A DNA stretch of 64,000 nucleotides from Zestomonas insulae. Lineage in GTDB: Bacteria; Pseudomonadota; Gammaproteobacteria; Pseudomonadales; Pseudomonadaceae. A model generated the notes under the pieces. It was not told the origin of the DNA. It saw nothing but the letters and a program-made list of their open reading frames with translations, and did no database searches. The first letter of the stretch is position 1. Each line of letters opens with the position of its first letter. The DNA is taken from positions 248,001-312,000 of the forward strand of contig NZ_JAFEUP010000006.1 in the NCBI RefSeq assembly GCF_016901015.1. Reading direction: 5' to 3'. Shown one piece after another: positions 10,721 to 21,973 of the stretch. Position numbers and translations under genes: made by a program.

Positions 10721-10738
10721 TGTGCAATCGTTTGCACA
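10721..10738. promoter_or_regulatory. LacI-family operator
   Basis: The sequence TGTGCAATCGTTTGCACA is palindromic at 8 of 9 positions around a central CG, the standard layout for LacI-family binding sites. It lies directly upstream of the LacI gene start at 10702. Confidence 0.75.
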
Positions 10739-10951
10739 GATGCGCTACATGGTGCCGAGTTGCGTGCGTTTGGTTACCCACTCGTGGAGAGGGGGCTGCG
10801 TGGGTAGGCGGGCGGGTGAGCGCGAGGGCGCGGCGCGCTGAGTGGCGGCCGGCGGAGGAGGCAAGCAGGGAGGGGCGACGGCCTGGCGCGGGGCCAGACC
10901 GTCGTTGGGGCGGGTAACGCAGGGCCCTGGCTGGCGCCAGGGCTCAGAGGC

Positions 10952-11728
10952 TTACAGGCTGCCGACCAGGTGGCCGCCGTCGACCGCCAGCACGCTGCCG
11001 GTCATGAACGCACCGGCGTCGCTGGCGAGCAGCAGGAACGGACCTTCCAGCTCCTGCAGGTTGCCCAGGCGGCGCATCGGCACGATGTCACGGATGTAAG
11101 CCTGGCCTTTCTCGCTGTCGAAGTAGGCGTCGTTCATCTCGGTCTTGAAGTAGCCCGGCGCGATGCCGTTGACGCGAATGTTGTAGCGCGCCAGCTCCAG
11201 CGCCAGCGACTTGGTCAGCTGCACCACGCCGGCCTTGGCCGCGCAGTAGTGGCTGTAGCCGGTACCGACGCGCAGGCCGAGGATCGAGGCGATGTTGACG
11301 ATGCTGCCCGGCCGCTTGGCTGTGCTCAGGCGCTGGGCGGCCACCTGGGCGACGCGCCAGACGCCATCCAGGTTGGTCGACAGCATGGCGCGCCAGTCTT
11401 CCTCGCTGATCTCCAGCACGCGCTGACCGTTGCCGATGCCGGCGTTGTTGAGCACCACGTCGACCACGCCGAAGCGTGCCTCGGCGGCGTCGAACGCCGC
11501 CTCGACGCTGGCGCGGTCGGTGACGTCGAGCGCCACGCTGAGCGCTTCGCCGTTCTCGAACTCGATGTCGCGCTGCACTTCGGCGAGGCGCTCGACGCGC
11601 CGTGCGGCGAGCACCACGCGGGCGCCGGCCCGTGCGGCGACGCGTGCCAGGTGCGCACCGATGCCGCTGGAGGCGCCGGTGACCAGCACCACCTTGCCGT
11701 TCAGGGCGAAGCTATCGAAGGCGCTCAT
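10952..11728 (-). CDS. SDR family oxidoreductase of a beta-oxidation module
   Basis: A 258-aa classical SDR with TGASSGIG (17-24), NNAG (94-97), Ser148 and Y161/K165. It would act on a hydroxy or keto intermediate in the cytoplasm. The start at 11728 overlaps the thiolase stop (ATGA), indicating translational coupling. It is the last gene of the acyl-CoA dehydrogenase / FadB-like / thiolase / SDR series. Because the FadB-like protein already has a hydroxyacyl-CoA dehydrogenase domain, this SDR may handle a different hydroxyl group (inference). Confidence 0.9.
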   Translation of the reverse strand: MSAFDSFALNGKVVLVTGASSGIGAHLARVAARAGARVVLAARRVERLAEVQRDIEFENGEALSVALDVTDRASVEAAFDAAEARFGVVDVVLNNAGIGNGQRVLEISEEDWRAMLSTNLDGVWRVAQVAAQRLSTAKRPGSIVNIASILGLRVGTGYSHYCAAKAGVVQLTKSLALELARYNIRVNGIAPGYFKTEMNDAYFDSEKGQAYIRDIVPMRRLGNLQELEGPFLLLASDAGAFMTGSVLAVDGGHLVGSL

Positions 11729-12912
11729 CAGAGCACCTCGAACAGGCCGGCGGCGCCCATGCCACCGCCGACGCACATGGTGATCACCACGTACTTCACG
11801 CCGCGGCGCTTACCTTCCAGTAGCGCATGGCCGACCATCCGCGCACCGCTCATGCCGTACGGGTGGCCGATGGCGATGGCGCCACCGTTGACGTTCAGCT
11901 TGGCCGGGTCGATCCCGAGCTTCTCGGCGCAGTACAGCACCTGGCAGGCGAACGCTTCGTTGAGCTCCCACAGGCCGATGTCGTCGACGCTCAGGCCGTG
12001 CTGCTTGAGCAGTTTCGGCACCGCCAGCACCGGGCCGATGCCCATCTCTTCCGGGGCCAGGCCGGCCACCGCGATGCCGCGATACAGACCCAGCGGTTGC
12101 AGGTTGCGCTGCGCAGCCAGGCTGCCATCCATCAGCACGCAGGCGCTGGCGCCGTCGGACAGCTGGCTGGCGTTGCCGGCGGTGATGCAGCCACCGTCGA
12201 TCACCGGCTTGAGCTTGCTCAGGTCTTCCAGCACGGTCTGCGGACGGTTGCCTTCGTCGAGGCTGAGCGTGACTTCCTCGAAGCTCACCGCGCCAGTGGC
12301 CTTGTCGACCACCTGCTTGGTGGCGGTGACCGGCACGATTTCATTGGCGAACAGGCCGGCGGCCTGGGCGGCGGCGGTGCGCTGCTGCGACTGCAGCGAG
12401 TAGGCGTCCTGCGCCTCGCGGCTGATGCCGTAGCGCTTGGCGACCAGCTCGGCGGTCTGCAGCATCGGCATGTAGGCGTGTTCGGCGTTGCGCATCACCA
12501 GTTCGTCGCGCTCGGCCATCGCCCATTCCATGTTCTTGTTCTGCACCAGGCTGATGTGTTCCTGGCCGGCGCCGATGGTCACGGCCATGCCGTCGATCAT
12601 GATCTGCTTGGCGGCGGTGGCGATCGCCATCAGGCCCGACGCGCACTGGCGGTCGAGGGTCTGGCCACTGACCGACAGCGGCAGGCCGGAGGCCAGCGCG
12701 GCCATGCGCCCGAGGTTCCAGCCAGCGGTGCCGCCGGGCATCGCGGTGCCCATCACCAGGTCTTCGATTTCGCCAGCTTCGATGCCGGCGCGCTCGACTG
12801 CGGCGCGGATCGCGTAGCTGGCCATGCTCGGCGACTTGAGGTTGTTGAACGCGCCGCGGAAGGCTTTGGCGATCGGCGTGCGAGCGGTGGAGAGGATGAC
12901 GGCGTCTTTCAT
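11728..12912 (-). CDS. Acetyl-CoA acetyltransferase (thiolase)
   Basis: A 394-aa thiolase that cleaves 3-ketoacyl-CoA with CoA. The nucleophilic Cys is residue 90 (DRQCASG). The C-terminal catalytic blocks [16 protein letters not shown] and [10 protein letters not shown] supply the His and second Cys. Length is normal for the family. The gene follows the FadB-like gene by 123 bases and is translationally coupled to the downstream SDR. Residues around Cys90 indicate a degradative rather than biosynthetic-only enzyme, but chain-length preference is not readable. Confidence 0.93.
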   Translation of the reverse strand: MKDAVILSTARTPIAKAFRGAFNNLKSPSMASYAIRAAVERAGIEAGEIEDLVMGTAMPGGTAGWNLGRMAALASGLPLSVSGQTLDRQCASGLMAIATAAKQIMIDGMAVTIGAGQEHISLVQNKNMEWAMAERDELVMRNAEHAYMPMLQTAELVAKRYGISREAQDAYSLQSQQRTAAAQAAGLFANEIVPVTATKQVVDKATGAVSFEEVTLSLDEGNRPQTVLEDLSKLKPVIDGGCITAGNASQLSDGASACVLMDGSLAAQRNLQPLGLYRGIAVAGLAPEEMGIGPVLAVPKLLKQHGLSVDDIGLWELNEAFACQVLYCAEKLGIDPAKLNVNGGAIAIGHPYGMSGARMVGHALLEGKRRGVKYVVITMCVGGGMGAAGLFEVL

Positions 12913-12979
12913 TGAAGTGGTTCCTTGTTGGGGTGTGCTCCGCGCTGCGGTGTGGCGGAGTCCTCGGTGTGCTTTTTAT

Positions 12980-13002
12980 CCCCTCTCCCAGAGGGAGAGG
13001 GG
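12980..13002. repeat. Intergenic inverted repeat, CCCTCTCCC family
   Basis: CCCCTCTCCC (12980-12989) pairs with GGGAGAGGGG (12993-13002) across a 3-base loop. It lies between the FadB-like and thiolase genes and belongs to the same family as 17233-17253. Confidence 0.6.
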
Positions 13003-13035
13003 AGTCGTCAGGGGAGAAGGCTGGGTTGGCTCAGC

Positions 13036-15150
<2,115 letters not shown>

Positions 15151-15253
15151 GGCGGTGTCCTTCTGAGGCAGATAAGGGGCCGGGGCGGGGTGTGCAGTAT
15201 CGACAACGACGCTGCGCATCACCCACCCCGCCTGGAGGGGGAAAACAGCGGCG

Positions 15254-17056
15254 TTAGAACCAGTTGTCCTGCATGTCGTAGCTCAGGCGATTGCCGGCGC
15301 CGAGCAGGCGCGCCTGGGCTTCCAGGCCGGCCAGCTCCCAGTCCATGAAGTAGCGCGCGGCGTGCAGCTTGCCCTGGTAGAAGTCGGCTTCGCTGCCGTT
15401 GGCGCCGGCGTTCAGCGCGTGATTGGCGACCAGTGCCTGGCGCAGCCAGATCCAGCCGACCACCACCCGACCGAACAGGTCGAGGTAGGCGGTGGCGTTG
15501 GACAGGCCGAGGTTGGCGTCGGCGGCGACCTGCGCCTGCAGCTCGGCGGTGACCTTGTCGAGGATGCCCAGCGCATCGGCCAGCGCGGCGGCCATTGGCG
15601 CGCAGGCGCTGTCGGCAGCGGCCTGGGTCAGGCTGGCGCGGACTTCGGCGAGGAACAGCTGGTAGCCCTTGCCACCGCGCTGACCGACCTTGCGGCCGAG
15701 CAGGTCGAGGCCGTGGATGCCCTCGGTGCCTTCGTGGATCGGGTTGAGGCGGTTGTCGCGGTAGAACTGCTCCAGCGGGTACTCGCGGATGTAGCCGGAG
15801 CCGCCGAGGACCTGGATGCCGATGTCGGACGCGATCACCCCGTATTTCGACGGGTAGGACTTGATCATCGGGATCAGCAGATCGAGCAGTTCCGCGGCAT
15901 TCTCGCGGTCGGCCTGCTCGGGCGCGGTGTGCGCGTCCTCGAACAGCTGGCTGCCGTACAGGCACAGCGACAGGCTGCCCTCGGCGTAGGCCTTCTGCTG
16001 CAGCAGCATGCGTCGCACGTCGGCGTGCTCGACGATGCGCACCTGCGGCGCCAGCGGGTCCTTGCTGCCCGGCAGGCGGCCTTGCGGGCGTTCGCGGGCG
16101 TAGTCAAGGGCGTGGATGTAGCTCTGGTAGGCCAGCGCCGAAGCGCCGAGGGCCACGCCGATGCGCGCCTCGTTCATCATCTGGAACATGTAGGAGAGGC
16201 CCTTGTTGGCCTCGCCGACCAGGTAACCGAGCGCGCCGTCCTTCTCGCCGAAGCTGAGCACGGTGGAGGTGGTGTTGCGGTAGCCGAACTTGTGCAGTAG
16301 GCCGGCCAGCGCCACGTCGTTGCGCGCGCCGAGGCTGCCGTCCTCGTTAACCACGAACTTCGGCACGAGGAACAGCGAAATGCCCTTGACCCCGGCCGGT
16401 GCGCCGTCGATGCGCGCCAGCACCATGTGCACGATGTTGTCGGTCAGCTCATGGTCGCCGCCGGAGATGAACATCTTCTGGCCGAACACCCGGTAGGTGC
16501 CGTCGGCGGCCGGGCGCGCGGTGGTGCGGATGTCGCCGAGCGCCGAGCCCTGGCCCGGTTCGGTGAGCGCCATGGTGCCGCTGTAGCGGCCGTCGAGCAT
16601 CGACGGCAGGTAGCGCTGGCGCAGGGTCTCGCTGGCGAAGCTCTTGACCAGGTTGGCGGAACCGATGGTCAGGAACGAGTAGGCGGCGGTGGCGATGTTG
16701 GCGGCATTGAAATAGGCCATGCAGGCGCGCAGCACCACTTCCGGCAGCTGCAGGCCGCCGTCTTCGGCGTCGTGGTGGGCGGCGTGGAAGCCGGCGGCGG
16801 CGAGGGCGTCCCAGGCGGCCTTGGTTTCCGGGATCAGGCTGACCTTCTCACCGTCGAAGGTCGGCTCGTTGGCATCGGCCTTCTGGTTGTGCGGCGCCAG
16901 GTACTCGACGGCAATGGCACGCGCGGTCTCCAGGGTCGCATCGAACACGGCGCGGTCGTGCTCGGCGTAGCGTGGACGCTCGAGCAGGGCTTCGGTGTCG
17001 AGCATCTCGTAGAGCTGGAAGCTCAGTTCGCGTTCGTTGAGCAGCTTGTCGGTCAT
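15254..17056 (-). CDS. Acyl-CoA dehydrogenase, long (600 aa) type
   Basis: A 600-aa FAD-dependent acyl-CoA dehydrogenase for the first beta-oxidation step. It has the N-terminal, middle (MALTEPGQGSALGDI) and C-terminal domains, with GGSGYIREYPLEQFYRD and HEGTEGIHGLDLLGRK near residues 430-475 as FAD and active-site segments. About 120 further residues form the extra C-terminal domain usual in this subgroup. The C-terminal extension is typical of Pseudomonas medium/long-chain enzymes. It is the first gene of the beta-oxidation module and lies downstream of the MalT-like regulator on the same strand, 307 bases away. Confidence 0.93.
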   Translation of the reverse strand: MTDKLLNERELSFQLYEMLDTEALLERPRYAEHDRAVFDATLETARAIAVEYLAPHNQKADANEPTFDGEKVSLIPETKAAWDALAAAGFHAAHHDAEDGGLQLPEVVLRACMAYFNAANIATAAYSFLTIGSANLVKSFASETLRQRYLPSMLDGRYSGTMALTEPGQGSALGDIRTTARPAADGTYRVFGQKMFISGGDHELTDNIVHMVLARIDGAPAGVKGISLFLVPKFVVNEDGSLGARNDVALAGLLHKFGYRNTTSTVLSFGEKDGALGYLVGEANKGLSYMFQMMNEARIGVALGASALAYQSYIHALDYARERPQGRLPGSKDPLAPQVRIVEHADVRRMLLQQKAYAEGSLSLCLYGSQLFEDAHTAPEQADRENAAELLDLLIPMIKSYPSKYGVIASDIGIQVLGGSGYIREYPLEQFYRDNRLNPIHEGTEGIHGLDLLGRKVGQRGGKGYQLFLAEVRASLTQAAADSACAPMAAALADALGILDKVTAELQAQVAADANLGLSNATAYLDLFGRVVVGWIWLRQALVANHALNAGANGSEADFYQGKLHAARYFMDWELAGLEAQARLLGAGNRLSYDMQDNWF

Positions 17057-17232
17057 GGCGGTCTCGTCGGTTCTGAATTCGCGGGCGGGCCCGGGCGGTG
17101 CCGGGTCCTGGCAGAACGACGTTGTAGCAAGCGCGCCGAACGCGCGCGTCCAACCGCGGGTGGATTTGCAGGTGGAAACGCGGGTGGAGGGGGGTGGAGG
17201 GGCCGTTGCATTGGCTCAGTCCCTCACCCCAG

Positions 17233-17253
17233 CCCTCTCCCGGAGGGAGAGGG
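17233..17253. repeat. Perfect stem repeat, CCCTCTCCC family
   Basis: CCCTCTCCC and GGGAGAGGG pair perfectly around a GGA loop and are preceded by CCCTCACCCC. Degenerate relatives occur at 1-40, 12980-13002, 38255-38275, 40015-40035 and 45591-45611, always between genes. Confidence 0.7.
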
Positions 17254-17268
17254 GGAGCCCGTAGGATG

Positions 17269-17321
17269 GGTCGAGCGCAGCGATACCCATCGCCGCCTGA
17301 TGGGTATCGCGTGGCTCGACC
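17269..17321. repeat. REP-like palindrome (GATGGGTATCGC family)
   Basis: The arms GGTCGAGC-N3-GCGATACCCATC and GATGGGTATCGC-N3-GCTCGACC pair perfectly around a short loop. This form is familiar as a dispersed extragenic palindrome in Pseudomonas. It may fold at the 3' end of the MalT-like regulator transcript (minus strand). Confidence 0.7.
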
Positions 17322-17363
17322 TGCGCGGCTCGCGCTCGCCGTTCGCCGCAGAGGGCGTTGTGA

Positions 17364-20003
17364 TCAGTCCAGCAGCTTGAGGGCGCGCGCGGCTTGCAGG
17401 GCGGCCTCGCGGTCGCTGACGTCGAGCTTGCGGAACAGGTTGTTGATGTGCGTCTTCACCGTGCTCAGGCTGATGAACAGACCCTCGGCGATCTGCTGGT
17501 TGCTTTGCCCGCGGGCCATGCGGCGCAGTACGTCCTGCTCGCGGCGGGTCAGCGCTTCGAGCAGCGGCTGCGGTTCGCCGGCCGCGCCGAACAGCTCGCG
17601 CAGCAGCGGTTGCAGTTGTTCGCGCGGCGGCAGCGGCGGCAGGTTGTGCTGGCGGCGCTGCTGCGGGTCGACCAGCTGGCGCAGCGCCTCGTGCAGGGCG
17701 CGGCCCTCGTGGTGCAGTAGCTGGCTGAGGCCGTGGGCGATGGCCAGCTGCAGCGCCTGCTCGAGGCTGTCGCGCAGGCCGTCGCGGGCGCCCTGGTCCT
17801 GCTGCAGGGTGGCGTCGAGCAGGTGCAGGTCGAGCTGCAGCAGGTGGTTGTCCTCGCTGTCGGCTAGGCCGTGCAGGTTGGCGACGATGCGCGCGGCGAT
17901 GGCGTGCTGGCCGAGGTGGCGCTGTACCCAGGCGTAGGCCAGCCACTCTTCCGGCTGCAGCTCGACGCCGTAGTGCCGGCGGCACCAGTGCCATTCCTGC
18001 AGCCAGGCGAGGATGAAGTCCTCGTCGTGCTCGCGCACCGCCAGACGGGCGCGCCAGGCGCCGGCCAGGCGATACAGGGCGAACAGCTGGAACTGCCGCG
18101 CGAGGCGGCGCGCCTCGTCCCAGGCGGCGCGCGCCGCGGGCAGTTCGTCGCGCGCGGCGAGCAGGCAGGCCTGGTGGTGGAACACCCAGGGCAGGGCGGC
18201 GCAGTGGATCACGTCGAGGGCGATCACCTCGGCCTGGCCGAAGCGCTGCGCGGCCTGCTCGAGGCGATTCTGCTGCTGCAGGGCGAGGCCGATGCCGAGG
18301 TGCTGGTAGAGGTCGTAGAAGCTGCGCGGCGCGTTCGACGGCAGCGCCTGGTCGAGCGCCAGGAAGCGCTGCGCCGCCTGTGGCGCCTGGCCGCGGGCCA
18401 GCTCGATCTGCCCGAGCAGCAGATGCACGCTGTTGGTGTAGCCGCGAAAGTTCAGGGCTTCCAGCTCACCGAGGGCCAAATTGGCGTCGTGCCAGGCCTC
18501 GCCCAGGCGGCCGAGGGCGAACTGGCAGCTGGCCCGGTTGAACAGCAGCACGGCGCTCGCCGCGTTGCGTTGCGGGAAGCGCTGCAGCGCGTTGCCGACC
18601 AGCTGGATGCCGTGGCCGAGGTTGCCGCCCAGCACCGCCAGGCGGCTGCGCAGGAAGGCCAGGGTCTGGTGCGCGCGCTCCGGGCGGTGCAGCGGCGCTT
18701 CCTGCTGGCGCAGCAGGCGCTGCAGGCGCAACAGGCAGGCGCGGGCGCTCTGGATGTCGTTGGTGGCTATCACCGTGCTGGCTTCGGTGATCGCCAGGGT
18801 GAAGTGGTCGGCGCTCTGTCCGGGGATGTCGCCGAGGAACTCCACCAGCGCATCGACCCGGCCCTCGCGCAGCAGGTCGAAGCTGTGCTGGTCGACCGCT
18901 GCCAGCAGCGCGTTGTAGTCGCGCGCGCGGCCGAGCTGGTAGATCGCTTCCGAGTAGCAGCGCTGCTCCAGCAGCCAGTCGGCGGCCTGGCGGTGCAGGC
19001 GCAGCAGGCCGTCCGGGTCGCGCTGGCGCAGGCGGTGGTAGCAGGCGCGGCGCAGCGCCGGGTGATAGCGGTAGCCGAGGCGCTGATCGCCGCTGTGCTG
19101 GAGGAACAGGTCGTCGCGCTGCAGGCGGCGCAGCAGCTCCAGGGTCTCGCCCTGGCCGCCAAGCAGCGCGGCCAGCTCGGGGGCGAAGGAGCGCACCACC
19201 GACGTGCGTTCGAGGAAGGTCAGCAGCGCCGGCGACAGGCCGCGCAGCACTTCCTCGGTGAGGAAGTCGGCGATGTAGGTGGAGGCCTGTCGCGCGATGG
19301 CGCGCAGGTTGGGCTGCTGTTCGGCGTAGGCGGCCAGCCCGAACAGCACGCCGCTGATCCAGCCCTCGCTGCCGGCGCGCAGCAGGTAGACGGTGTCGCT
19401 GTCCAGGCTCAGGCCGCGGGCGGCGGCCAGTTCGTTGATCTGCGCGTTGTCCAGGGCCAGGTCGGCGGCTTCCAGCAGTTGCAGGCGCTGGTCGCGGCGC
19501 AGGTGACTGAAGGCCAGCGCCGGCAGACCACGGCCGGCGGCGACCAGGTGCAGGCCGGGCGGGGCGAAGTGCAGCAGTTCGTCGAGGTAGCGACACGCCG
19601 GGCGGGCGCGCAGCAGGTGCAGGTCGTCGAGGAACAGGGTCAGGCCGTCACGGTGCTGCTCCAGGTCGGCGAGGATGCGCGCCCACAGTTGCGGTTCGTC
19701 AGCTGGGCTTAACTTGCGGTCCGGGATCGGCAGCTGCAGGGCCTGCAGCAGATGAGTGAGTAGGCGCAGCGGCTGGTTGTCGCCGGCGTCGCAGCGTAGC
19801 CAGGCCCAGGGGCTGCCCAGGCTGGCGGCGTACTGGGCGAGCAGGGTGCTCTTGCCGTAGCCGAGCGGCGCGCTGAGCAGGCTCAGCAGGCAGCCACGCG
19901 CCGCGCCGTCGTGCAAGCGCTGCAGCAGCGCAGGGCGGGCGATGGCAGCCACCGGCGGCATCGGCGGGCGCAGTTTGCTCGGGTTGATCGGCGGTTGGCT
20001 CAT
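17364..20003 (-). CDS. LuxR family ATP-dependent regulator (MalT/AlkS type)
   Basis: An 879-aa LAL-type activator. A Walker A motif (SAPLGYGKSTLL, about 44-55) and LTLFLDDLH as Walker B form the STAND ATPase. A long TPR-like helical sensor region follows, and a LuxR helix-turn-helix closes the protein (about 815-875; LTRREQDVLRRMARG, then STVKTHINNLFRKL). The size is close to AlkS of alkane degradation and MalT, both effector- and ATP-dependent activators. It is upstream of the beta-oxidation module on the same strand and divergent from the DUF3302/HlyD operon. Control of the adjacent beta-oxidation genes is inferred from position only. Confidence 0.92.
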   Translation of the reverse strand: MSQPPINPSKLRPPMPPVAAIARPALLQRLHDGAARGCLLSLLSAPLGYGKSTLLAQYAASLGSPWAWLRCDAGDNQPLRLLTHLLQALQLPIPDRKLSPADEPQLWARILADLEQHRDGLTLFLDDLHLLRARPACRYLDELLHFAPPGLHLVAAGRGLPALAFSHLRRDQRLQLLEAADLALDNAQINELAAARGLSLDSDTVYLLRAGSEGWISGVLFGLAAYAEQQPNLRAIARQASTYIADFLTEEVLRGLSPALLTFLERTSVVRSFAPELAALLGGQGETLELLRRLQRDDLFLQHSGDQRLGYRYHPALRRACYHRLRQRDPDGLLRLHRQAADWLLEQRCYSEAIYQLGRARDYNALLAAVDQHSFDLLREGRVDALVEFLGDIPGQSADHFTLAITEASTVIATNDIQSARACLLRLQRLLRQQEAPLHRPERAHQTLAFLRSRLAVLGGNLGHGIQLVGNALQRFPQRNAASAVLLFNRASCQFALGRLGEAWHDANLALGELEALNFRGYTNSVHLLLGQIELARGQAPQAAQRFLALDQALPSNAPRSFYDLYQHLGIGLALQQQNRLEQAAQRFGQAEVIALDVIHCAALPWVFHHQACLLAARDELPAARAAWDEARRLARQFQLFALYRLAGAWRARLAVREHDEDFILAWLQEWHWCRRHYGVELQPEEWLAYAWVQRHLGQHAIAARIVANLHGLADSEDNHLLQLDLHLLDATLQQDQGARDGLRDSLEQALQLAIAHGLSQLLHHEGRALHEALRQLVDPQQRRQHNLPPLPPREQLQPLLRELFGAAGEPQPLLEALTRREQDVLRRMARGQSNQQIAEGLFISLSTVKTHINNLFRKLDVSDREAALQAARALKLLD

Positions 20004-20157
20004 CTCGGTTTCCGGTACGCCGGCGTGAACAGCCGTGGCGCGGATGCTATAGCGAGGCGCCCTGCCAAGGCTAGCGCGTCGGCGCCGGCAGCGAGCCCGG
20101 GGTAACTGGACTAGATTTCAGCAAGGCACTCCACTGATTGAGAAGGGTAGGGACTCC

Positions 20158-20556
20158 ATGCTCGATTATTTTGCTCTCGGCATACTGATCTTCGTTGGCT
20201 TGGTGTTGTTCTACGGGATCATCGTGATGCATGACATCCCCTACGAGATTGCCGTGCACCGCAACCATCCGCATCAGGATGCGATCCATGCCACTGGCTG
20301 GGTCAGTCTGTTCACCCTGCATGCGCTGTGGCCGTTCCTGTGGATCTGGGCGATGTTGTACCGCGAGGACCGCGGCTGGGGCTTTAGCGACGGCAAGTCG
20401 CCGCGCAACCATGTGCAGCACCTGGAACAGCAGATCGCCGAACTGCAGCAGCGCCTGGAGCGCCTGGAGGCGCCGCGCACGCTGCCGCAAGCCTCACCGG
20501 AGCCGGTGCCAGCGCCGCAGCCGCCCAGCACGCCAGCACCTGGAGAGGGGATCTAA
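20158..20556 (+). CDS. DUF3302 inner-membrane protein
   Basis: A 132-aa protein with an N-terminal membrane segment (about 4-24), a second hydrophobic segment (about 45-65, FTLHALWPFLWIWAML) and a hydrophilic Gln/Pro-rich tail with a short coiled-coil stretch (HLEQQIAELQQRLERLE). This matches the DUF3302 family (E. coli YiaW/YibI), which is encoded next to an HlyD-type protein, as here (3 bases apart). Its biochemical role is not established. It is divergent from the MalT-like regulator, with a 154-base gap. Confidence 0.88.
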   Translation: MLDYFALGILIFVGLVLFYGIIVMHDIPYEIAVHRNHPHQDAIHATGWVSLFTLHALWPFLWIWAMLYREDRGWGFSDGKSPRNHVQHLEQQIAELQQRLERLEAPRTLPQASPEPVPAPQPPSTPAPGEGI

Positions 20557-20559
20557 GCC

Positions 20560-21519
20560 ATGGACCTGCTACTGATCCTCACCTACACCGCGATCTGCAT
20601 TGCCATCTTCAAGATCTTCCGTATCCCGCTGAACAAGTGGACGGTGCCGACCGCCGCCCTCGGCGGGGTGGTGCTGATCGGCACGCTGATCTTCCTGATG
20701 AACTACAACCACCCGTATTCCGAGGTGGCGCGCAGCTATTTCGTCTCGACCCCGGTGATCCCGGTGGTCACCGGCCAGGTGATCGAAGTGCCGGTGACCG
20801 GCAACGAGCTGCTGGAGAAGGGCGACGTGCTGTTTCGCATCGACCCGACGCCGTTCGAGAACCGCGTGAAATCGCTCAACGCCCAGCTCACCCAGGCGCG
20901 TGGCGACCTCGGCCGGATCAGCGAACTGCTCAAGCGCAATTTCGGCACCAAGCGCGACCTGGATGTCGCCACGGCGCGGGTCGACGATCTGCAGGCGCAA
21001 CTCAACATCGCCCAGTACGAACTGGACCACACTGTGGTGCGTGCGCCGAGCAAGGGCTTCGTCACCCACGTCTCGCTGCGCCCGGGGATGATGGCGACCA
21101 AGCTGCCGCTGCGCCCGTCGATGGTGTTCATCCCCGACGAGGGCCACTACTTCGCCGCCTGGATGCGGCAGAACAGCCAGCTGCGCCTGGAAGTCGGCGA
21201 CGAGGCCGAGGTGGCCTTCGACGGCATTCCCGGCAAGGTGTTTGCTGGTAAGGTGCACCAGGTGATCGCGGTGATCGGCGAAGGCCAGATTCAACCGTCC
21301 GGCACGCTGCTCAGCTTCACCGGCTCGCCGCCGGCCGGGCGGGTGCCGGTGATCATCCAGATCACCGACCCGGCCTATGAGGCCTACAGCAAGCGCATGC
21401 CGGGCGGGGCCTACGGCCAGGCGGCGCTGTACAGCAAGCATTTCCACCACGTAGCGATAATGCGCAAGATCCTCCTGCGCATGGCGGCCTGGATGAACTA
21501 CATCTTCCCGTTCCACTGA
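20560..21519 (+). CDS. HlyD family membrane-fusion protein
   Basis: A 319-aa periplasmic adaptor anchored in the inner membrane. Two hydrophobic segments lie in the first 50 residues. A split lipoyl-like domain surrounds a short helical hairpin (VTGQVIEVPVTGNELLEKGD, then LSKGFVTHV-type second half), followed by a beta-barrel domain. It resembles E. coli YiaV/YibH, which also pairs with a DUF3302 protein. An outer-membrane or pump partner is not encoded nearby. A GGGGA Shine-Dalgarno precedes the ATG. Confidence 0.9.
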   Translation: MDLLLILTYTAICIAIFKIFRIPLNKWTVPTAALGGVVLIGTLIFLMNYNHPYSEVARSYFVSTPVIPVVTGQVIEVPVTGNELLEKGDVLFRIDPTPFENRVKSLNAQLTQARGDLGRISELLKRNFGTKRDLDVATARVDDLQAQLNIAQYELDHTVVRAPSKGFVTHVSLRPGMMATKLPLRPSMVFIPDEGHYFAAWMRQNSQLRLEVGDEAEVAFDGIPGKVFAGKVHQVIAVIGEGQIQPSGTLLSFTGSPPAGRVPVIIQITDPAYEAYSKRMPGGAYGQAALYSKHFHHVAIMRKILLRMAAWMNYIFPFH

Positions 21520-21550
21520 GTCCACGCGGTGACGAGCGCAGGTGCCAATC

Positions 21551-21895
21551 ATGCTCAAGCTATGGCGGAAATACCTGGAGCTGCTGGACGCTGAACTGAG
21601 CGCGAAGATATTCGACAACCTGAAGAACCTGCTGGTGATCGCCCTGCTGTTCGCCGCCGGCGCCGAATCGCTGCACGGCGATCACCGGATCTTCCTCGGC
21701 CTGTTCGTTTCCAACCTGACCGGGTGGGGGGTGATCGCCGTGTCGGCATTGCTGCTGGCGTTGAACATGAGCGATGGCCTGCACCGGCTGGCCAAGCTGC
21801 GCTACCACACGGCGCTGCAGGTCCTGCTGTTTCTGCTCTATCTGATCGTTGCGTTGCGCGTGGTGGAGATCGTCTGGAGCTACCGGGCCGCCTAA
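21551..21895 (+). CDS. Small hypothetical inner-membrane protein
   Basis: A 114-aa protein with three likely membrane segments (about 27-42, 54-70 and 88-106) and a charged N-terminus. I do not recognise the family. It follows the HlyD gene by 31 bases on the same strand and may belong to that operon. The ATG at 21551 is preferred; an in-frame GTG at 21542 would add three residues. Confidence 0.7.
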   Translation: MLKLWRKYLELLDAELSAKIFDNLKNLLVIALLFAAGAESLHGDHRIFLGLFVSNLTGWGVIAVSALLLALNMSDGLHRLAKLRYHTALQVLLFLLYLIVALRVVEIVWSYRAA

Positions 21896-21973
21896 CGGTG
21901 GCGCTGACCGGCTATACAAGGCTGTATGATGGCACTCTGCCTCTGGAGTCAAGTTGTTGGTAGGGAAACAGCC

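Larger units (their letters stand above)
17057..17363. other. 307-base intergenic region with two palindromic repeats, no gene
   Basis: This stretch between the MalT-like regulator and the acyl-CoA dehydrogenase holds no plausible gene. It contains the stem repeat at 17233-17253 and the REP-like palindrome at 17269-17321. The promoter of the beta-oxidation module should lie in the part nearer 17057, but I cannot point to clear -35/-10 boxes. Confidence 0.6.
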
